64,000 bases of DNA from Neptunomonas phycophila (GCF_001922575.1 NZ_MRCI01000004.1:1-64000), one strand, 5' to 3'; numbered from the stretch's first letter, positions 8,877 to 19,285 are shown. Notes: generated by a model not told the origin, from the sequence alone. Made by a program: numbers and translations.

Positions 8877-9377
8877 ATGTCAAATCACGAACAAAAAGAT
8901 GGTGAACTGCAAGAGAAGCTAGTTCAAGTAAATCGTGTCGCTAAAGTTGTTAAAGGCGGCCGTATTTTTGCTTTTACTGCGCTAACTGTTGTTGGTGACG
9001 GAAATGGCCGTGTAGGCTTTGGCCGTGGTAAAGCGCGTGAAGTGCCTGTAGCTATTCAAAAAGCTATGGAGCAAGCACGCCGTAATATGATCCGTGTTGA
9101 GCTAAATGGTGGTACTTTGCAGTACCCAGTTACTGCTCGTCATGGTGCTTCACGTGTATACATGCAGCCTGCTTCTGAAGGTACAGGTGTAATCGCCGGT
9201 GGTGCGATGCGTTCTGTTCTTGAAATCGCAGGTGTACACAACGTACTGGCTAAGTGCTACGGCTCTACAAACCCAGTAAACGTTGTTCGCGCAACAGTTA
9301 AAGGTTTGCAGCACATGCGCTCACCTGAAGACGTTGCTGCTAAGCGTGGCAAAACTGTAGAAGAGATCCTGGGGTAG
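8877..9377 (+). CDS. rpsE: 30S ribosomal protein S5
   Basis: S5 (uS5), 166 residues, supports decoding accuracy and mRNA helicase action. Adjacent ATGs exist at 8874 and 8877; 8877 gives a six-base spacing from SD AAAGGGG and the usual MSN start. The N-terminal domain has [20 protein letters not shown], and the spectinomycin-site loop region VVKGGR is unaltered. The C-terminal [20 protein letters not shown] is typical. Confidence 0.97.
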   Translation: MSNHEQKDGELQEKLVQVNRVAKVVKGGRIFAFTALTVVGDGNGRVGFGRGKAREVPVAIQKAMEQARRNMIRVELNGGTLQYPVTARHGASRVYMQPASEGTGVIAGGAMRSVLEIAGVHNVLAKCYGSTNPVNVVRATVKGLQHMRSPEDVAAKRGKTVEEILG

Positions 9378-9383
9378 ACGATT

Positions 9384-9566
9384 ATGGCTAAGACTCTAAA
9401 AGTAACTTTAGTTCGCAGTCCAATCGCTACTCTGCCAAAGCATAAGCTTTGCGTAAAGGGTCTAGGTTTGCGCCGTATAGGCCATACTGTTGAGTTGGAA
9501 GATACCCCAGCTGTTCGCGGTATGATCAATAAAGTCCACTACATGGTTAATGTAGTAGGCGAGTAA
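9384..9566 (+). CDS. rpmD: 50S ribosomal protein L30
   Basis: L30 (uL30), 60 residues. The sequence [21 protein letters not shown] and [20 protein letters not shown] matches the family. Six bases separate it from rpsE; its SD (TGGGG) lies across the rpsE stop codon. L30 stabilises 23S domain contacts near 5S rRNA. Confidence 0.96.
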   Translation: MAKTLKVTLVRSPIATLPKHKLCVKGLGLRRIGHTVELEDTPAVRGMINKVHYMVNVVGE

Positions 9567-9580
9567 GGGGAGTTCATCAC

Positions 9581-10015
9581 ATGCGTCTGAACACTCTCAG
9601 TCCAGCTGCTGGCTCTAAGCAAGCACCGAAACGCGTTGGTCGTGGTATCGGTTCTGGTTTAGGCAAGACTGGCGGTCGTGGTCACAAGGGTCAAAAGTCC
9701 CGCTCTGGCGGTTCTGTTAAACCGGGATTTGAAGGCGGTCAGATGCCGCTTCAACGTCGTCTGCCAAAATTTGGCTTCACGTCCCGTAAAGCACGTTATG
9801 CTACTGAAATTCGTTTAAACGAGTTGAATAGCATTAATGCTGAAGTAATCGATCTGGCAGCACTAAAAGCAGCGGATATCATTTCTGATGAAATCAAAAC
9901 TGCAAAAGTTATCCTGTCAGGTGAGCTGAAAAAAGCGGTCAACATCAAAGGTCTTAAAGTGACTAAAGGTGCTTTGGCTGCGATTGAAGCTGCTGGCGGT
10001 AAAGTCGAGGCGTAA
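9581..10015 (+). CDS. rplO: 50S ribosomal protein L15
   Basis: L15 (uL15), 144 residues, is a late-assembly 50S protein. The glycine-rich basic N-terminal extension [20 protein letters not shown] at about residues 20-40 is distinctive. Its stop TAA is directly followed by the secY ATG with no spacer, so the two are tightly coupled. Confidence 0.97.
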   Translation: MRLNTLSPAAGSKQAPKRVGRGIGSGLGKTGGRGHKGQKSRSGGSVKPGFEGGQMPLQRRLPKFGFTSRKARYATEIRLNELNSINAEVIDLAALKAADIISDEIKTAKVILSGELKKAVNIKGLKVTKGALAAIEAAGGKVEA

Positions 10016-11344
10016 ATGGCTAAGCAAGGATCAGTACCAGCAGGACTGCAAAATGGTTTGGGTGAGCTTTGGTCTCGCCTCCGTTTTGTGCTACTAGCGA
10101 TTATTGTTTATCGTATCGGTGCTCATATACCAGTGCCGGGTATAAACCCAGACCGTCTAGCTGCTTTGTTCGATCAAAATCAGGGGACTATTCTCAGTCT
10201 CTTCAATATGTTTTCAGGTGGTGCATTGGAGCGAATGAGTATCCTTGCACTGGGTATCATGCCTTACATCTCTGCCTCTATCATTATGCAGTTGATGACC
10301 GTGGTGAGCCCGCATTTGGAACAGTTGAAGAAAGAAGGTGAGGCTGGTCGCCGTAAGATTAATCAGTACACGCGCTACGGCACTGTTGTACTTGCTACAG
10401 TTCAATCTTTCGGGATGGCTGTGGGTCTAGCTAATCAGGGGATTGCCTTCTCTGCCGGTTTCAACTTCTACTTTGTAGCTGTTGTTACTCTGGTAGCCGG
10501 TGCGGTTTTCTTGATGTGGTTAGGTGAGCAAGTTACTGAACGTGGTATCGGTAATGGTATTTCTATCCTGATTTTCGCTGGTATTGTTGCTGGTTTGCCA
10601 AGTGCTATAGGGCAGTCATTTGAGGCTGCTCGTCAGGGAGACCTGAATATATTAGCGCTATTAGCGATTGCGGTTTTAGCAGTTGCTACTGTTGGTTTTG
10701 TTGTGTTTATGGAGCGCGGTCAGCGTCGTATTACCATAAACTACGCGAAACGACAGCAAGGGCGACAAGTGTTTGCTGCGCAAACTAGTCACCTACCGCT
10801 TAAAGTCAATATGGCTGGTGTAATACCACCTATATTTGCGTCGAGTATTTTACTGTTTCCTGCATCTGTTGGTCAGTGGTTTGGGCAAACAGAAGGAATG
10901 GAATGGTTGCAAGACATCGCCTTGGCTTTAGGGCCAGGCCAGCCTTTGTATATCATTCTGTTTGCAGTTTGTATCGTGTTCTTCTGTTACTTCTACACCG
11001 CGATTATGTTTAATCCGCGTGAAGTAGCCGATAACCTCAAGAAGTCAGGTGCTTTTATTCCGGGTATACGCCCAGGTGAGCAGTCTGCCCGTTACATCGA
11101 TACTGTATTAGGTCGCTTAACTTTGTTTGGTGCCTTATACATAACAGCTGTATCGCTGATGCCACAATTTCTTGTGGTAGCTTGGAACGTACCCTTCTAT
11201 TTTGGTGGTACGTCCTTGCTGATCGTTGTAGTCGTGGTTATGGACTTTATGGCTCAGGTGCAGTCACATTTGATGTCGCATCAATACGAGTCCCTGATGA
11301 AAAAATCTAATCTCAAAGGTAGCGGCGCAGGTTTACTGCGCTGA
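10016..11344 (+). CDS. secY: Protein translocase subunit SecY
   Basis: SecY, 442 residues, is the channel subunit of the SecYEG translocon with ten predicted membrane segments. The first is around residues 22-42, and the plug region follows near [19 protein letters not shown]. The loop [16 protein letters not shown] and the cytosolic [19 protein letters not shown], which contacts the ribosome and SecA, are present. The end [10 protein letters not shown] is normal. It starts immediately after rplO in the spc operon. Confidence 0.98.
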   Translation: MAKQGSVPAGLQNGLGELWSRLRFVLLAIIVYRIGAHIPVPGINPDRLAALFDQNQGTILSLFNMFSGGALERMSILALGIMPYISASIIMQLMTVVSPHLEQLKKEGEAGRRKINQYTRYGTVVLATVQSFGMAVGLANQGIAFSAGFNFYFVAVVTLVAGAVFLMWLGEQVTERGIGNGISILIFAGIVAGLPSAIGQSFEAARQGDLNILALLAIAVLAVATVGFVVFMERGQRRITINYAKRQQGRQVFAAQTSHLPLKVNMAGVIPPIFASSILLFPASVGQWFGQTEGMEWLQDIALALGPGQPLYIILFAVCIVFFCYFYTAIMFNPREVADNLKKSGAFIPGIRPGEQSARYIDTVLGRLTLFGALYITAVSLMPQFLVVAWNVPFYFGGTSLLIVVVVVMDFMAQVQSHLMSHQYESLMKKSNLKGSGAGLLR

Positions 11345-11362
11345 GCACCCTAGGAGTGGATC

Positions 11363-11479
11363 ATGAAAGTACGTGCATCTGTAAAAAAGATTTGCCGTAA
11401 TTGCAAAATCGTACGTCGTAACGGTACCGTTCGCGTGATCTGCAAAGTGGAACCTCGCCACAAGCAGCGTCAGGGTTAA
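11363..11479 (+). CDS. rpmJ: 50S ribosomal protein L36 (zinc-binding form)
   Basis: L36 (bL36), 38 residues: [20 protein letters not shown] and on to PRHKQRQG. Cys11, Cys14, Cys27 and His33 form the complete zinc ribbon, so this is the C+ paralogue. SD TAGGAG lies before ATG 11363. It ends the spc operon, followed by the alpha operon promoter region. Small enough to be missed by length cut-offs. Confidence 0.96.
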   Translation: MKVRASVKKICRNCKIVRRNGTVRVICKVEPRHKQRQG

Positions 11480-11493
11480 TCGCCTGACTGGGG

Positions 11494-11559
11494 CATAGAA
11501 GGTGCGTTTACGCAGTTGATTTAATTTTAATCAGGGCGTATAATTGCGCGCCTTCTATG
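11494..11559. repeat. Inverted repeat bracketing the alpha operon promoter
   Basis: CATAGAAGGTGCG (11494-11506) and CGCGCCTTCTATG (11547-11559) are inverted with 12 of 13 positions matching. The 40-base interval contains the -35 and -10 elements of the next promoter. Transcripts reading through from rpmJ would fold into a long-armed hairpin, while transcripts starting at the promoter would contain at most part of one arm. Confidence 0.7.
11516..11544 (+). promoter_or_regulatory. Sigma70 promoter of the alpha operon (rpsM-rpsK-rpsD-rpoA-rplQ)
   Basis: TTGATT (11516-11521), a 17-base spacer and a perfect TATAAT (11539-11544). The predicted start is near 11551, leaving a leader of about 60 bases before rpsM. 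The intergenic location and consensus quality make this one of the clearest promoters in the window. Confidence 0.85.
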
Positions 11560-11611
11560 TACATATAATAGAATTTTTGTGTTTAGGCACACATTAGATG
11601 GAGTAAGTTGA

Positions 11612-11968
11612 ATGGCCCGTATAGCTGGCGTCAATATTCCTGACAATAAGCATGCGGTTATTTCTCTGACTTACATTTATGGGATTGGCCGCACTACTGC
11701 TAAGAAACTCTGTGTTGCATCTGGCATCGCTGAATCTACCAAGATAGGCGATTTAACAGATGAGCAACTAGATGTAGTTCGTGGTGAAGTGGGTAAGTTT
11801 ACTGTCGAAGGTGACCTGCGTAGAGAGCTCACATTGAGCATCAAGCGCCTAATGGACCTCGGATGTTTCCGTGGTATCCGTCATCGTCGCAACTTGCCTG
11901 TTCGTGGGCAGCGTAGTAAGACCAATGCGCGTACGCGTAAAGGTCCACGTAAGCCGATCCGTAAATAA
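11612..11968 (+). CDS. rpsM: 30S ribosomal protein S13
   Basis: S13 (uS13), 118 residues, bridges the 30S head to the 50S subunit and contacts the P-site tRNA. It begins [20 protein letters not shown]. The C-terminal [20 protein letters not shown] and basic tail KGPRKPIRK are diagnostic. First gene after the alpha promoter, SD TGGAG. Confidence 0.97.
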   Translation: MARIAGVNIPDNKHAVISLTYIYGIGRTTAKKLCVASGIAESTKIGDLTDEQLDVVRGEVGKFTVEGDLRRELTLSIKRLMDLGCFRGIRHRRNLPVRGQRSKTNARTRKGPRKPIRK

Positions 11969-11993
11969 GTGTTAAGCGATAGGAATTTCCAAT

Positions 11994-12383
11994 ATGGCTA
12001 AGCCAGGTAATCGCACACGTAAAAAGGTTAAAAAGCAGGTAGTGGATGGCTTTGCGCATATCCACGCTTCTTTTAACAATACAATTATCACCATTACCGA
12101 TCGCCAAGGTAATGCTCTTTCTTGGGCAACCTCTGGAGGCTCTGGCTTCCGTGGTTCTCGTAAGAGCACTCCGTTCGCAGCTCAGGTTGCTGCAGAACGT
12201 GCCGGTCAGGCAGCTTTGGAATATGGTTTAAAAAATCTTGACGTTTTTGTTAAGGGTCCTGGTCCAGGTCGTGAGTCAGCAGTGCGTGCACTCAACGGTT
12301 GTGGATACAAGATCAGTAACATTACAGACGTAACGCCGATTCCACATAACGGCTGTCGTCCACCCAAAAAACGTCGCGTATAA
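11994..12383 (+). CDS. rpsK: 30S ribosomal protein S11
   Basis: S11 (uS11), 129 residues, lies on the platform and helps select cognate t[25 protein letters not shown] and the C-terminal [19 protein letters not shown] are textbook family motifs, the latter with the isoaspartyl-prone Asn-Gly. SD AGGAA before ATG 11994. Confidence 0.98.
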   Translation: MAKPGNRTRKKVKKQVVDGFAHIHASFNNTIITITDRQGNALSWATSGGSGFRGSRKSTPFAAQVAAERAGQAALEYGLKNLDVFVKGPGPGRESAVRALNGCGYKISNITDVTPIPHNGCRPPKKRRV

Positions 12384-12398
12384 ACTGGAGTCGGTAAA

Positions 12399-13019
12399 AT
12401 GGCAAGATATCTTGGACCGAAGTGCAAGCTGTCACGCCGTGAAGGTACAGACCTCTTTCTGAAGAGCGGTGTCCGTGCATTAGACAGTAAGTGTAAAGCT
12501 GAAACTGTTCCTGGTGTACATGGTGCTCGTCGTGGTCGTCTGTCTGATTACGGTTTGCAGCTCCGAGAAAAACAGAAAGTACGTCGTATTTACGGTGTAT
12601 TGGAACGTCAGTTCCGCAACTACTACAAAGAAGCTGCTCGTCAAGCAGGTTCAACAGGTGAGAACTTGTTGCAATTGCTAGAAGGGCGTTTGGATAACGT
12701 GGTATATCGTATGGGATTTGGCTCTACACGTGCTGAATCTCGTCAGATCGTATCCCACCGTCAGATTACTGTTAATGGTCAAGTTGTGAATATCGCTTCT
12801 TACCAAGTTCAGGCGGGTGATGTGGTCGCAGTTCGTGAAAAAGCGAAAAACCAATTGCGTGTTAAAAACGCGTTGGATTTAGCTTCTCAGCGCGCTCCTA
12901 TTGAGTGGGTTGCCGTTGACTCTAGCAAAATGGAAGGTACTTTTAAGTCTATTCCTGAGCGCAGTGAGTTGTCAGCAGACATCAATGAGCAGCTGATCGT
13001 AGAGCTGTACTCTAAGTAA
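12399..13019 (+). CDS. rpsD: 30S ribosomal protein S4
   Basis: S4 (uS4), 206 residues, a primary 16S binder and, in E. coli, the alpha operon repressor. It begins [20 protein letters not shown]. The S4 RNA-binding domain is around residues 96-160 ([20 protein letters not shown] then [12 protein letters not shown]). Fifteen bases from rpsK, 26 bases before rpoA. Confidence 0.98.
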   Translation: MARYLGPKCKLSRREGTDLFLKSGVRALDSKCKAETVPGVHGARRGRLSDYGLQLREKQKVRRIYGVLERQFRNYYKEAARQAGSTGENLLQLLEGRLDNVVYRMGFGSTRAESRQIVSHRQITVNGQVVNIASYQVQAGDVVAVREKAKNQLRVKNALDLASQRAPIEWVAVDSSKMEGTFKSIPERSELSADINEQLIVELYSK

Positions 13020-13045
13020 TTCATGAACTCTTGATTGGTGGAACT

Positions 13046-14050
13046 ATGCAGCGTTCTGTAAACGAGTTTCTGAGCCCTCGTCATATTGACGTTCAGGAAA
13101 TCAGTAACACACGTGCAAAAGTGACTTTAGAACCTCTAGAGCGTGGTTTTGGTCACACGTTGGGCAACGCTCTGCGTCGTATTCTTTTATCTTCAATGCC
13201 TGGCTGTGCCGTCACTGAAGTTGAAATTGACGGTGTATTGCACGAATACAGCACTTTAGAAGGTGTGCAGGAAGACGTTATCGAAATCCTGTTAAATCTT
13301 AAAGGTGTTGCTATCGCTCTGCACAATGGTGATGAAGCTACGTTAACTCTGACTAAGTCGGGATCTGGTGCAGTTACTGCCGGTGATATCCAGCTTAATC
13401 AAGATGTTGAAGTTGCGAATCCAGATCACGTGATTGCTCACCTGAATTCAGGTGCGACACTTAATATGCAGTTGAAGGTAACGCGTGGTCGTGGTTACGT
13501 ACCGGCTGATAGTCGTATCAGTGACGAGGACGAAACTCGCGCTATTGGTCGCCTCCAGCTGGACGCAACTTTTAGCCCGGTTCGCCGTGTTTCTTATGTT
13601 GTCGAAAGTGCTCGTGTGGAACAGCGTACTGACTTAGATAAGCTTGTTATAGATATCGAGTCTAACGGTACGATTGATCCTGAAGAGTGCATCCGTCGCG
13701 CAGCAACTATCCTACAACATCAACTGTCTGTATTTGTTGATCTTGAAGATGCTGCTGACCAGGCGAAAGATGAGCCAGCAGAGCCGGAAGTAGATCCGAT
13801 TCTGTTGCGCCCTGTCGATGATTTGGAATTGACGGTTCGTTCCGCCAACTGTCTGAAAGCAGAGCAGATTTACTATATTGGTGATCTGATTCAGCGTACA
13901 GAAGTTGAGCTACTGAAGACTCCAAATCTAGGCAAAAAGTCGCTGACAGAGATCAAAGACGTACTTGCATCTAAAGGTTTATCTTTAGGTATGCGTCTTG
14001 AGAACTGGCCTCCGGCTAGCCTGAAGAACGACGATAAAATCGCGTCATAA
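13046..14050 (+). CDS. rpoA: RNA polymerase subunit alpha
   Basis: RpoA, 334 residues. The N-terminal dimerisation domain has [20 protein letters not shown] and [21 protein letters not shown] flexible acidic linker ([16 protein letters not shown], about residues 233-250) leads to the C-terminal domain, which contacts UP elements and activators: [20 protein letters not shown] and [14 protein letters not shown]. Start ATG 13046 (MQRSVNEFL) agrees with homologues; a TTG at 13031 would add five residues. Confidence 0.98.
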   Translation: MQRSVNEFLSPRHIDVQEISNTRAKVTLEPLERGFGHTLGNALRRILLSSMPGCAVTEVEIDGVLHEYSTLEGVQEDVIEILLNLKGVAIALHNGDEATLTLTKSGSGAVTAGDIQLNQDVEVANPDHVIAHLNSGATLNMQLKVTRGRGYVPADSRISDEDETRAIGRLQLDATFSPVRRVSYVVESARVEQRTDLDKLVIDIESNGTIDPEECIRRAATILQHQLSVFVDLEDAADQAKDEPAEPEVDPILLRPVDDLELTVRSANCLKAEQIYYIGDLIQRTEVELLKTPNLGKKSLTEIKDVLASKGLSLGMRLENWPPASLKNDDKIAS

Positions 14051-14090
14051 GACGCGGTTTTTATAAGACCAAGTTGGTAAGGAATTTACA

Positions 14091-14471
14091 ATGCGTCATC
14101 GTAAATCTGGCCGCCATTTAAATCGTACCAGCTCACACCGCAAGGCGATGTTCAAGAGCATGGCTAACTCTCTGATTGAGCATGAATTAATCAGAACTAC
14201 GTTGCCAAAAGCTAAAGAACTACGTCGTGTTGCTGAGCCACTGATTACACTGGCAAAAGAAGATTCGGTTGCTAATCGCCGTCTGGCATTCGACCGTACA
14301 CGTAGTAAAGAAGCAGTTGGTAAACTGTTTAACGAGCTAGGTCCGCGTTATGCGAATCGTCCTGGTGGTTACATTCGCATTCTTAAATGCGGTAGCCGTC
14401 CTGGTGATAATGCACCTATGGCTTACGTTGAATTGGTTGATCGTAAACCAGCTTCAGCTTCAGAAGAGTAA
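14091..14471 (+). CDS. rplQ: 50S ribosomal protein L17
   Basis: L17 (bL17), 126 residues, next to the tunnel exit. It begins [20 protein letters not shown], the family signature, followed by [20 protein letters not shown]. Last gene of the alpha operon, with a strong terminator right after the stop codon. Confidence 0.97.
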   Translation: MRHRKSGRHLNRTSSHRKAMFKSMANSLIEHELIRTTLPKAKELRRVAEPLITLAKEDSVANRRLAFDRTRSKEAVGKLFNELGPRYANRPGGYIRILKCGSRPGDNAPMAYVELVDRKPASASEE

Positions 14472-14481
14472 GCTCTTCAAT

Positions 14482-14510
14482 AAAAAAACCCGGTACGCCG
14501 GGTTTTTTTT
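14482..14510. terminator. Bidirectional terminator between rplQ and uvrA
   Basis: A run of seven A, CCCGG-TACG-CCGGG and a run of eight T. Being symmetric, it can end the alpha operon from the left and uvrA from the right (convergent genes). Confidence 0.93.
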
Positions 14511-14540
14511 CGTCTGTCGTTTAGCTTTGTCCAATTTTTT

Positions 14541-14571
14541 AGGTTGGTTAAGGGACAAATCTAACCAACCT
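14541..14571. repeat. Perfect 10-base inverted repeat downstream of uvrA
   Basis: AGGTTGGTTA (14541-14550) and TAACCAACCT (14562-14571) around an 11-base loop. On the uvrA strand it is followed by A residues, not T, so it is not a standard intrinsic terminator. It may stabilise the 3' end of the uvrA mRNA. Confidence 0.6.
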
Positions 14572-14587
14572 AATTAATCGGGTATCC

Positions 14588-17413
14588 CTATCGCTTAAGC
14601 AAAGGCTTTAAGAAGCGTCCAGTATGAGACTCTGGAGAGTCCGCAACTGATTCAGGCGTACCTTGCGCGATAATATAGCCACCTTTACTGCCGCCTTCAG
14701 GCCCTAAGTCGATTAACCAATCAGCTGTTTTTATAACATCCAAGTTGTGCTCGATAATGACTACCGTATTGCCATGGTCTCTAAGACGGTTAAGTACGCC
14801 GAGTAGCTGTTCTATATCATAAAAATGTAGACCAGTTGTAGGTTCATCTAGGATGTATAGAGTCTTGCCTGTATCACGCTTGGAAAGTTCTTTCGCTAAT
14901 TTAACGCGTTGAGCTTCCCCTCCAGAAAGTGTGGTTGCTGCTTGTCCAAGCTTGATGTAAGAAAGACCAACATCGATAAGCGTTTGTAGGCGTCTTGCTA
15001 ATGCGGGTATAGCATCAAAGAAGACGCGAGCATCTTCGATAGTCAGCCCAAGAATTTCATCAATACTCTTACCTTTGTATTTGATTTCTAAGGTTTCGCG
15101 GTTGTAGCGTTTTCCTTTACAAATATCACAAGGCACATAAATATCAGCCAAAAAATGCATCTCTACTTTAATGACGCCATCACCTTGGCATGCTTCGCAT
15201 CGTCCGCCTTTAACATTAAAGCTAAAACGGCCTGGTTTATAACCGCGTGAGCGTGATTCTTGAGTGCCTGCTAACAGTTCTCTTACCGGTGTGAATATGC
15301 CTGTATAGGTGGCCGGATTTGAACGAGGTGTTCGGCCGATAGGGCTTTGATCTATGTCGATAACTTTATCGAAGTGCTCAAGGCCTTCTATTTTCTCATA
15401 AGGTGCTGCTTCTAGTGTCGTTGCGTTATTAAGCGCGGTAGCAGCTAGCGGGTAGAGTGTATTGTTAATAAGCGTAGATTTACCCGAACCTGAGACTCCC
15501 GTCACGCAAGTCATCACACCCACTGGTATTTCAAGCGTTACATTGTCTAAGTTGTTACCACTGGCACCGGTTAAAACCAGCTTTTTGTTTGGGTCAATGG
15601 GGTTACGTGTTTTAGGGATCTGTATTGCTTTTTTGCCGCTGAGGTAGAGCCCCGTTAACGAGTTTGGGTTCTCCATGACTTCTTTAGGGGTGCCGGCCGC
15701 GACGACTTCACCGCCATGAACGCCTGCGCCTGGTCCTATATCGACGACATAATCAGCGAGTCTAATCGCGTCTTCGTCATGCTCTACCACAATGACAGTG
15801 TTACCTAAGCTTTTTAAATGCTCTAGTGTTTGAAGTAGTCGCTCGTTGTCGCGTTGATGCAGGCCTATTGAGGGCTCGTCAAGGATGTACATAACACCCA
15901 CGAGGCCTGCACCAATTTGGCTGGCAAGCCGGATTCGTTGAGCTTCACCGCCAGACAAGGTATCAGCCTTACGGTCAAGGGATAGATAATCCAGGCCGAC
16001 ATTGACCAAGAAGGATAGACGAAGCCTAATTTCTTTTAAGATCTTATCGGCGATTTCACCTTGTTTGCCAGTAAGTTTTAGATTTTCGAAGTAGTCCATG
16101 CCTTCGCCGATAGGCATAATCACGATATCAGGTAGCGTCTTCTCTTCGATAAACACATGGCGGGCATCACGTCGTAAGCGTGTGCCATGGCATGACGGAC
16201 AAGGCTGCATATTGAGATATTTAGCTAGGTCATCGCGTACCATCTCTGATTCAGTTTCTTTATATCGCCGCTCAAGGTTATTGAGTACGCCTTCGAAAGG
16301 ATGCGATTTTACGATGCTGTCACCGCGGTCATTCAGGTATTTAAAAGGAACTGTGGTTTTACCTGACCCTTTTAGGATGGCATCCTGATGTTTTTTGTCG
16401 AGTTGGTTAAACGGCGTATCCATATCAAAGCCAAAGTGCTCCGCGACCGCTTTGAGTTGTTGGAAATAATACAGGGCCCTACGGTCCCAGCCTCTGATGG
16501 CGCCTTCTGATAAAGTTAAAGAATCGTCATGCACCACTTTTTTAGGGTCGAAGTATTGCTTTACACCTAAACCATCACAGCTAGGGCAAGCGCCATGTGG
16601 GTTGTTAAACGAAAATAAACGAGGTTCTAGTTCTTGAATGCTGTGTCCACACTCTGGGCATGCGAACCGCGAAGAGAAGACCATGTCATCTTGGTCGCCG
16701 TCCATATAAGCAACACGTGCAATACCGTCAGTGAGGTTTAGTGCGGTTTCAAAAGACTCGGCTAATCGAATTTGGAGATCGTCCCGTACCTTGAAGCGAT
16801 CAACCACGACCTCGATCGAGTGTTTTTTGTTTTTGTCTAGCTCGGGTGCTGTATCTAGGTCGACAACGATTCCATTAATGCGCGCTCGAACAAAACCCTG
16901 TGCACGTAAGTCATGCAAAGTATGTAAGTGCTCACCTTTGCGCCCTTGTACAACAGGAGCAAGCAACATAAGTTTGGTGTCTTCTGGTAAGGCAATAACC
17001 TGGTCAACCATCTGGCTTACCGTTTGAGCCGCTAAGGGAAGGTTATGATCAGGACATCTAGGCTCCCCAGCTCGCGCAAAAAGTAGGCGAAGGTAATCAT
17101 AGATTTCAGTAATAGTGCCTACTGTTGAGCGCGGGTTATGAGAGGTCGACTTCTGCTCAATGGAGATGGCCGGTGATAATCCCTCAATATGGTCAACATC
17201 AGGCTTTTCCATCATAGATAGAAATTGGCGCGCATAAGTCGATAGCGATTCAACATACCGCCTTTGTCCTTCAGCATAGAGAGTGTCAAAGGCTAAGGAT
17301 GACTTTCCTGAGCCAGATAGCCCCGTTATTACGACTAATTTATCGCGAGGAATATCAAGGTCGATGTTTTTCAGGTTATGGGTGCGCGCACCGCGAACCA
17401 GAATGGTATCCAT
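14588..17413 (-). CDS. uvrA: Excinuclease ABC subunit A
   Basis: UvrA, 941 residues, the damage-sensing ATPase of nucleotide excision repair that loads UvrB. Two ABC modules are seen: Walker [16 protein letters not shown] near residue 31 and [15 protein letters not shown] near residue 640. Signature motifs [16 protein letters not shown] and [16 protein letters not shown] are intact. The zinc fingers [10 protein letters not shown]...CPSC and CEACQGDG...CDICKGKR are intact as well. It is divergent from ssb, as in E. coli, and convergent with rplQ. A -10-like TATAAT lies about 40 bases upstream. Confidence 0.99.
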   Translation of the reverse strand: MDTILVRGARTHNLKNIDLDIPRDKLVVITGLSGSGKSSLAFDTLYAEGQRRYVESLSTYARQFLSMMEKPDVDHIEGLSPAISIEQKSTSHNPRSTVGTITEIYDYLRLLFARAGEPRCPDHNLPLAAQTVSQMVDQVIALPEDTKLMLLAPVVQGRKGEHLHTLHDLRAQGFVRARINGIVVDLDTAPELDKNKKHSIEVVVDRFKVRDDLQIRLAESFETALNLTDGIARVAYMDGDQDDMVFSSRFACPECGHSIQELEPRLFSFNNPHGACPSCDGLGVKQYFDPKKVVHDDSLTLSEGAIRGWDRRALYYFQQLKAVAEHFGFDMDTPFNQLDKKHQDAILKGSGKTTVPFKYLNDRGDSIVKSHPFEGVLNNLERRYKETESEMVRDDLAKYLNMQPCPSCHGTRLRRDARHVFIEEKTLPDIVIMPIGEGMDYFENLKLTGKQGEIADKILKEIRLRLSFLVNVGLDYLSLDRKADTLSGGEAQRIRLASQIGAGLVGVMYILDEPSIGLHQRDNERLLQTLEHLKSLGNTVIVVEHDEDAIRLADYVVDIGPGAGVHGGEVVAAGTPKEVMENPNSLTGLYLSGKKAIQIPKTRNPIDPNKKLVLTGASGNNLDNVTLEIPVGVMTCVTGVSGSGKSTLINNTLYPLAATALNNATTLEAAPYEKIEGLEHFDKVIDIDQSPIGRTPRSNPATYTGIFTPVRELLAGTQESRSRGYKPGRFSFNVKGGRCEACQGDGVIKVEMHFLADIYVPCDICKGKRYNRETLEIKYKGKSIDEILGLTIEDARVFFDAIPALARRLQTLIDVGLSYIKLGQAATTLSGGEAQRVKLAKELSKRDTGKTLYILDEPTTGLHFYDIEQLLGVLNRLRDHGNTVVIIEHNLDVIKTADWLIDLGPEGGSKGGYIIAQGTPESVADSPESHTGRFLKPLLKR

Positions 17414-17449
17414 GTATGCTCCAGTCAGACTTCAGATCAGCAAAGGGGG

Positions 17450-17455
17450 ATTATA
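17450..17455 (-). promoter_or_regulatory. Candidate -10 element for uvrA
   Basis: TATAAT on the minus strand, about 37 bases upstream of the uvrA start. No good -35 hexamer is seen at 16-18 bases. No CTG-N10-CAG LexA box was found in the uvrA-ssb gap. Confidence 0.4.
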
Positions 17456-17625
17456 GAGTACCGATGATAGGCAGCGCTATGATATGCTTATCTGAATAAT
17501 TTTTAACCCGTTCTTAAGGAATGAGAATGAGGTTTTAAACGGTAATAGACAATGCACATCTTTAGATGTTCATCGTTATGATTTGTAATAAAAAGCGAAG
17601 GCTTTGACAGTAAACGAGGGTTCGT

Positions 17626-18153
17626 ATGGCGCGCGGTATCAATAAGGTCATTCTAGTCGGTAATCTTGGAGGCGATCCTGAAGTTCGCTACATGCCATCT
17701 GGTAATGCAGTGACCAACATTACAATTGCTACCAGTGAAAGCTGGAAAGACAAGCAAACAGGGCAAAACCAAGAACGCACGGAATGGCATCGTATTGTCT
17801 TCTTCAATAAGCTAGCAGAGATCGCAGGTGAATACTTGCGTAAAGGCTCTCAGGTATACGTTGAAGGAGCACTACGTACGCGCAAGTGGCAAGATCAAAG
17901 TGGTCAAGATCGTTACACGACTGAGATTGTAGCGAGCGAACTGCAGATGCTAGGTGGTCGCGGAGGCGATAATAGTGGTGGTGGGTATAATCAAGACCCA
18001 GGGTACGGTTCTCAGCAGGCTCCTCAGCAAAATAGCCGCCCGGCTCCAAGTCAGCCAGCTCCACAGCAAAATCGCCCTGCCCCAGCGCCTCAGCAACAGA
18101 CGCCTGCGCCAGCGCCAAACTTTGATGACTTTGACGACGATATTCCATTTTAG
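17626..18153 (+). CDS. ssb: Single-stranded DNA-binding protein
   Basis: SSB, 175 residues. An N-terminal OB fold (about 1-110) begins [23 protein letters not shown] low-complexity Gln/Pro/Gly linker (about 115-163) follows, ending in the acidic tip DDFDDDIPF that recruits replication and repair partners. Length is normal for gammaproteobacteria. Divergently placed from uvrA, with a terminator 54 bases downstream. Confidence 0.98.
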   Translation: MARGINKVILVGNLGGDPEVRYMPSGNAVTNITIATSESWKDKQTGQNQERTEWHRIVFFNKLAEIAGEYLRKGSQVYVEGALRTRKWQDQSGQDRYTTEIVASELQMLGGRGGDNSGGGYNQDPGYGSQQAPQQNSRPAPSQPAPQQNRPAPAPQQQTPAPAPNFDDFDDDIPF

Positions 18154-18206
18154 GCTCTGAATACAAACAAAGCCTATATTAAAATTCGTTTAGAAAAATA
18201 TACTGT

Positions 18207-18235
18207 AAAGCCCAGCTAAGATGCTGGGCTTTTTT
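18207..18235 (+). terminator. Intrinsic terminator after ssb
   Basis: AAAGCCCAGC (18207-18216), a six-base loop, GCTGGGCTTT and a T-run. Confidence 0.93.
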
Positions 18236-18273
18236 ATGTGAGAATGAACAGTAGGCTTACATTAGTTATTATT

Positions 18274-18303
18274 TTGACTGAGTGAATTTAAACTGCTTAT
18301 AAG
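18274..18303 (+). promoter_or_regulatory. Candidate promoter for the RmlD-like gene
   Basis: TTGACT (18274-18279) and TATAAG (18298-18303) with an 18-base spacer. About 65 bases before the start codon. A second -10-like TATACT at 18328-18333 lacks a -35. Confidence 0.45.
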
Positions 18304-18367
18304 GGTTTCCGTTCAGTTACTTTGCATTATACTGGCTTGATAAATTAGTAAATTTTTTTGAGGTTAT

Positions 18368-19285
18368 ATGGCAGGGTGGAGTCAGTCGGCGCCTATAAAA
18401 GTATTAGTGACAGGAGCGCAGGGCCAAGTTGGTTCTGAGCTGGTGAAGCTTGGGTTTAGTGATACGTACTTTGAGATGATAGCGCTGGATCGCCACGGCA
18501 TGGATATCACTTCGGTTGAGTCTATTCGTCATGCGCTGGATCATTATATGCCCGATTATGTGGTGAATACCGCTGCCTATAACAAGGTGGACGCAGCCGA
18601 GCATGATAAGCAGCATTGTTTTAAGCTCAACCGTGATGGAATTGCTAACCTAGCTGAGGAGTGTGGCGCGCTTTCAATCCCTATTGTGCACTTATCCACC
18701 GATCACCTATTTGATGGCCATTATGCGAGTGGTTATAGCGAAGATGATGAAGTATCACCCTTGGGTGTGTTTGGGGAAAGCAAACGCCAGGGAGAGGAGT
18801 TGCTCCGTCAATACCAGCCAAAGCATATCATATTGCGTGTGAGTTGGATTTTTAGCACCCATGGTTATAACTATTTACTGCGCACATTAGAAAAAGCACG
18901 TGTGAGCCAAGCTATTGAAGCGGCTGATGATCGTCAAGGATGCCCTACGTCGGCAAGTGATGTTGCTCGGGTCATTGTCGCTATTATTAAGCAGTTGGAT
19001 AATGGAGCAGAGGCTTGGGGAACGTATCACTATTGTGGCGCTGAGATAACGACTCGTTATCGCTTTACCGAGGCTATCTTGGCGGGAGCAGGGCAGTACG
19101 AGGCGCTCAAAACAGAAGTGCTCATACCTGTACCTAAAAAAGAGCTGCATGCCGAAGTCGAGCGGCCAGCTTCCTCTGTTTTAAAATGTCATAAACTGCT
19201 TAGCACTTTTGGTATCAAGCAGCGTCCTTGGCGCAGTGAGCTGGTGAGTGTGTTGCGGGATATTTACACGAATAAGCGCTACTGA
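18368..19285 (+). CDS. RmlD-like extended SDR (dTDP-4-dehydrorhamnose reductase family) with altered active site
   Basis: 305 residues. The Rossmann glycine motif TGAQGQVG is at residues 15-22, NTAAYNKVD at 67-75 and STDHLFDG at 110-117, all typical of RmlD (RfbD), which reduces dTDP-4-keto-rhamnose. The catalytic YxxxK is changed to F135-GES-K139 (VFGESKRQGEEL), and STDYVF is STDHLF. No other rhamnose genes are nearby. It may have lost reductase activity or work like MAT2B-type RmlD homologues that are regulatory. SD GAGG precedes ATG 18368. The family is clear; the function is not. Confidence 0.85.
   Translation: MAGWSQSAPIKVLVTGAQGQVGSELVKLGFSDTYFEMIALDRHGMDITSVESIRHALDHYMPDYVVNTAAYNKVDAAEHDKQHCFKLNRDGIANLAEECGALSIPIVHLSTDHLFDGHYASGYSEDDEVSPLGVFGESKRQGEELLRQYQPKHIILRVSWIFSTHGYNYLLRTLEKARVSQAIEAADDRQGCPTSASDVARVIVAIIKQLDNGAEAWGTYHYCGAEITTRYRFTEAILAGAGQYEALKTEVLIPVPKKELHAEVERPASSVLKCHKLLSTFGIKQRPWRSELVSVLRDIYTNKRY

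Noticed and set aside
10069-10341. 90-codon plus-strand frame inside secY
   Set aside because: Out-of-frame shadow of secY.
17425-17445. Possible LexA box (CCAGTCAGACTTCAGATCAG region)
   Set aside because: CTG/CAG half-sites are not at the N10 spacing; not a credible SOS box.
17960-18120. Repetitive Gln/Pro/Gly coding stretch, considered as a repeat array
   Set aside because: It is the natural low-complexity linker of SSB, with irregular units; not a CRISPR or satellite.
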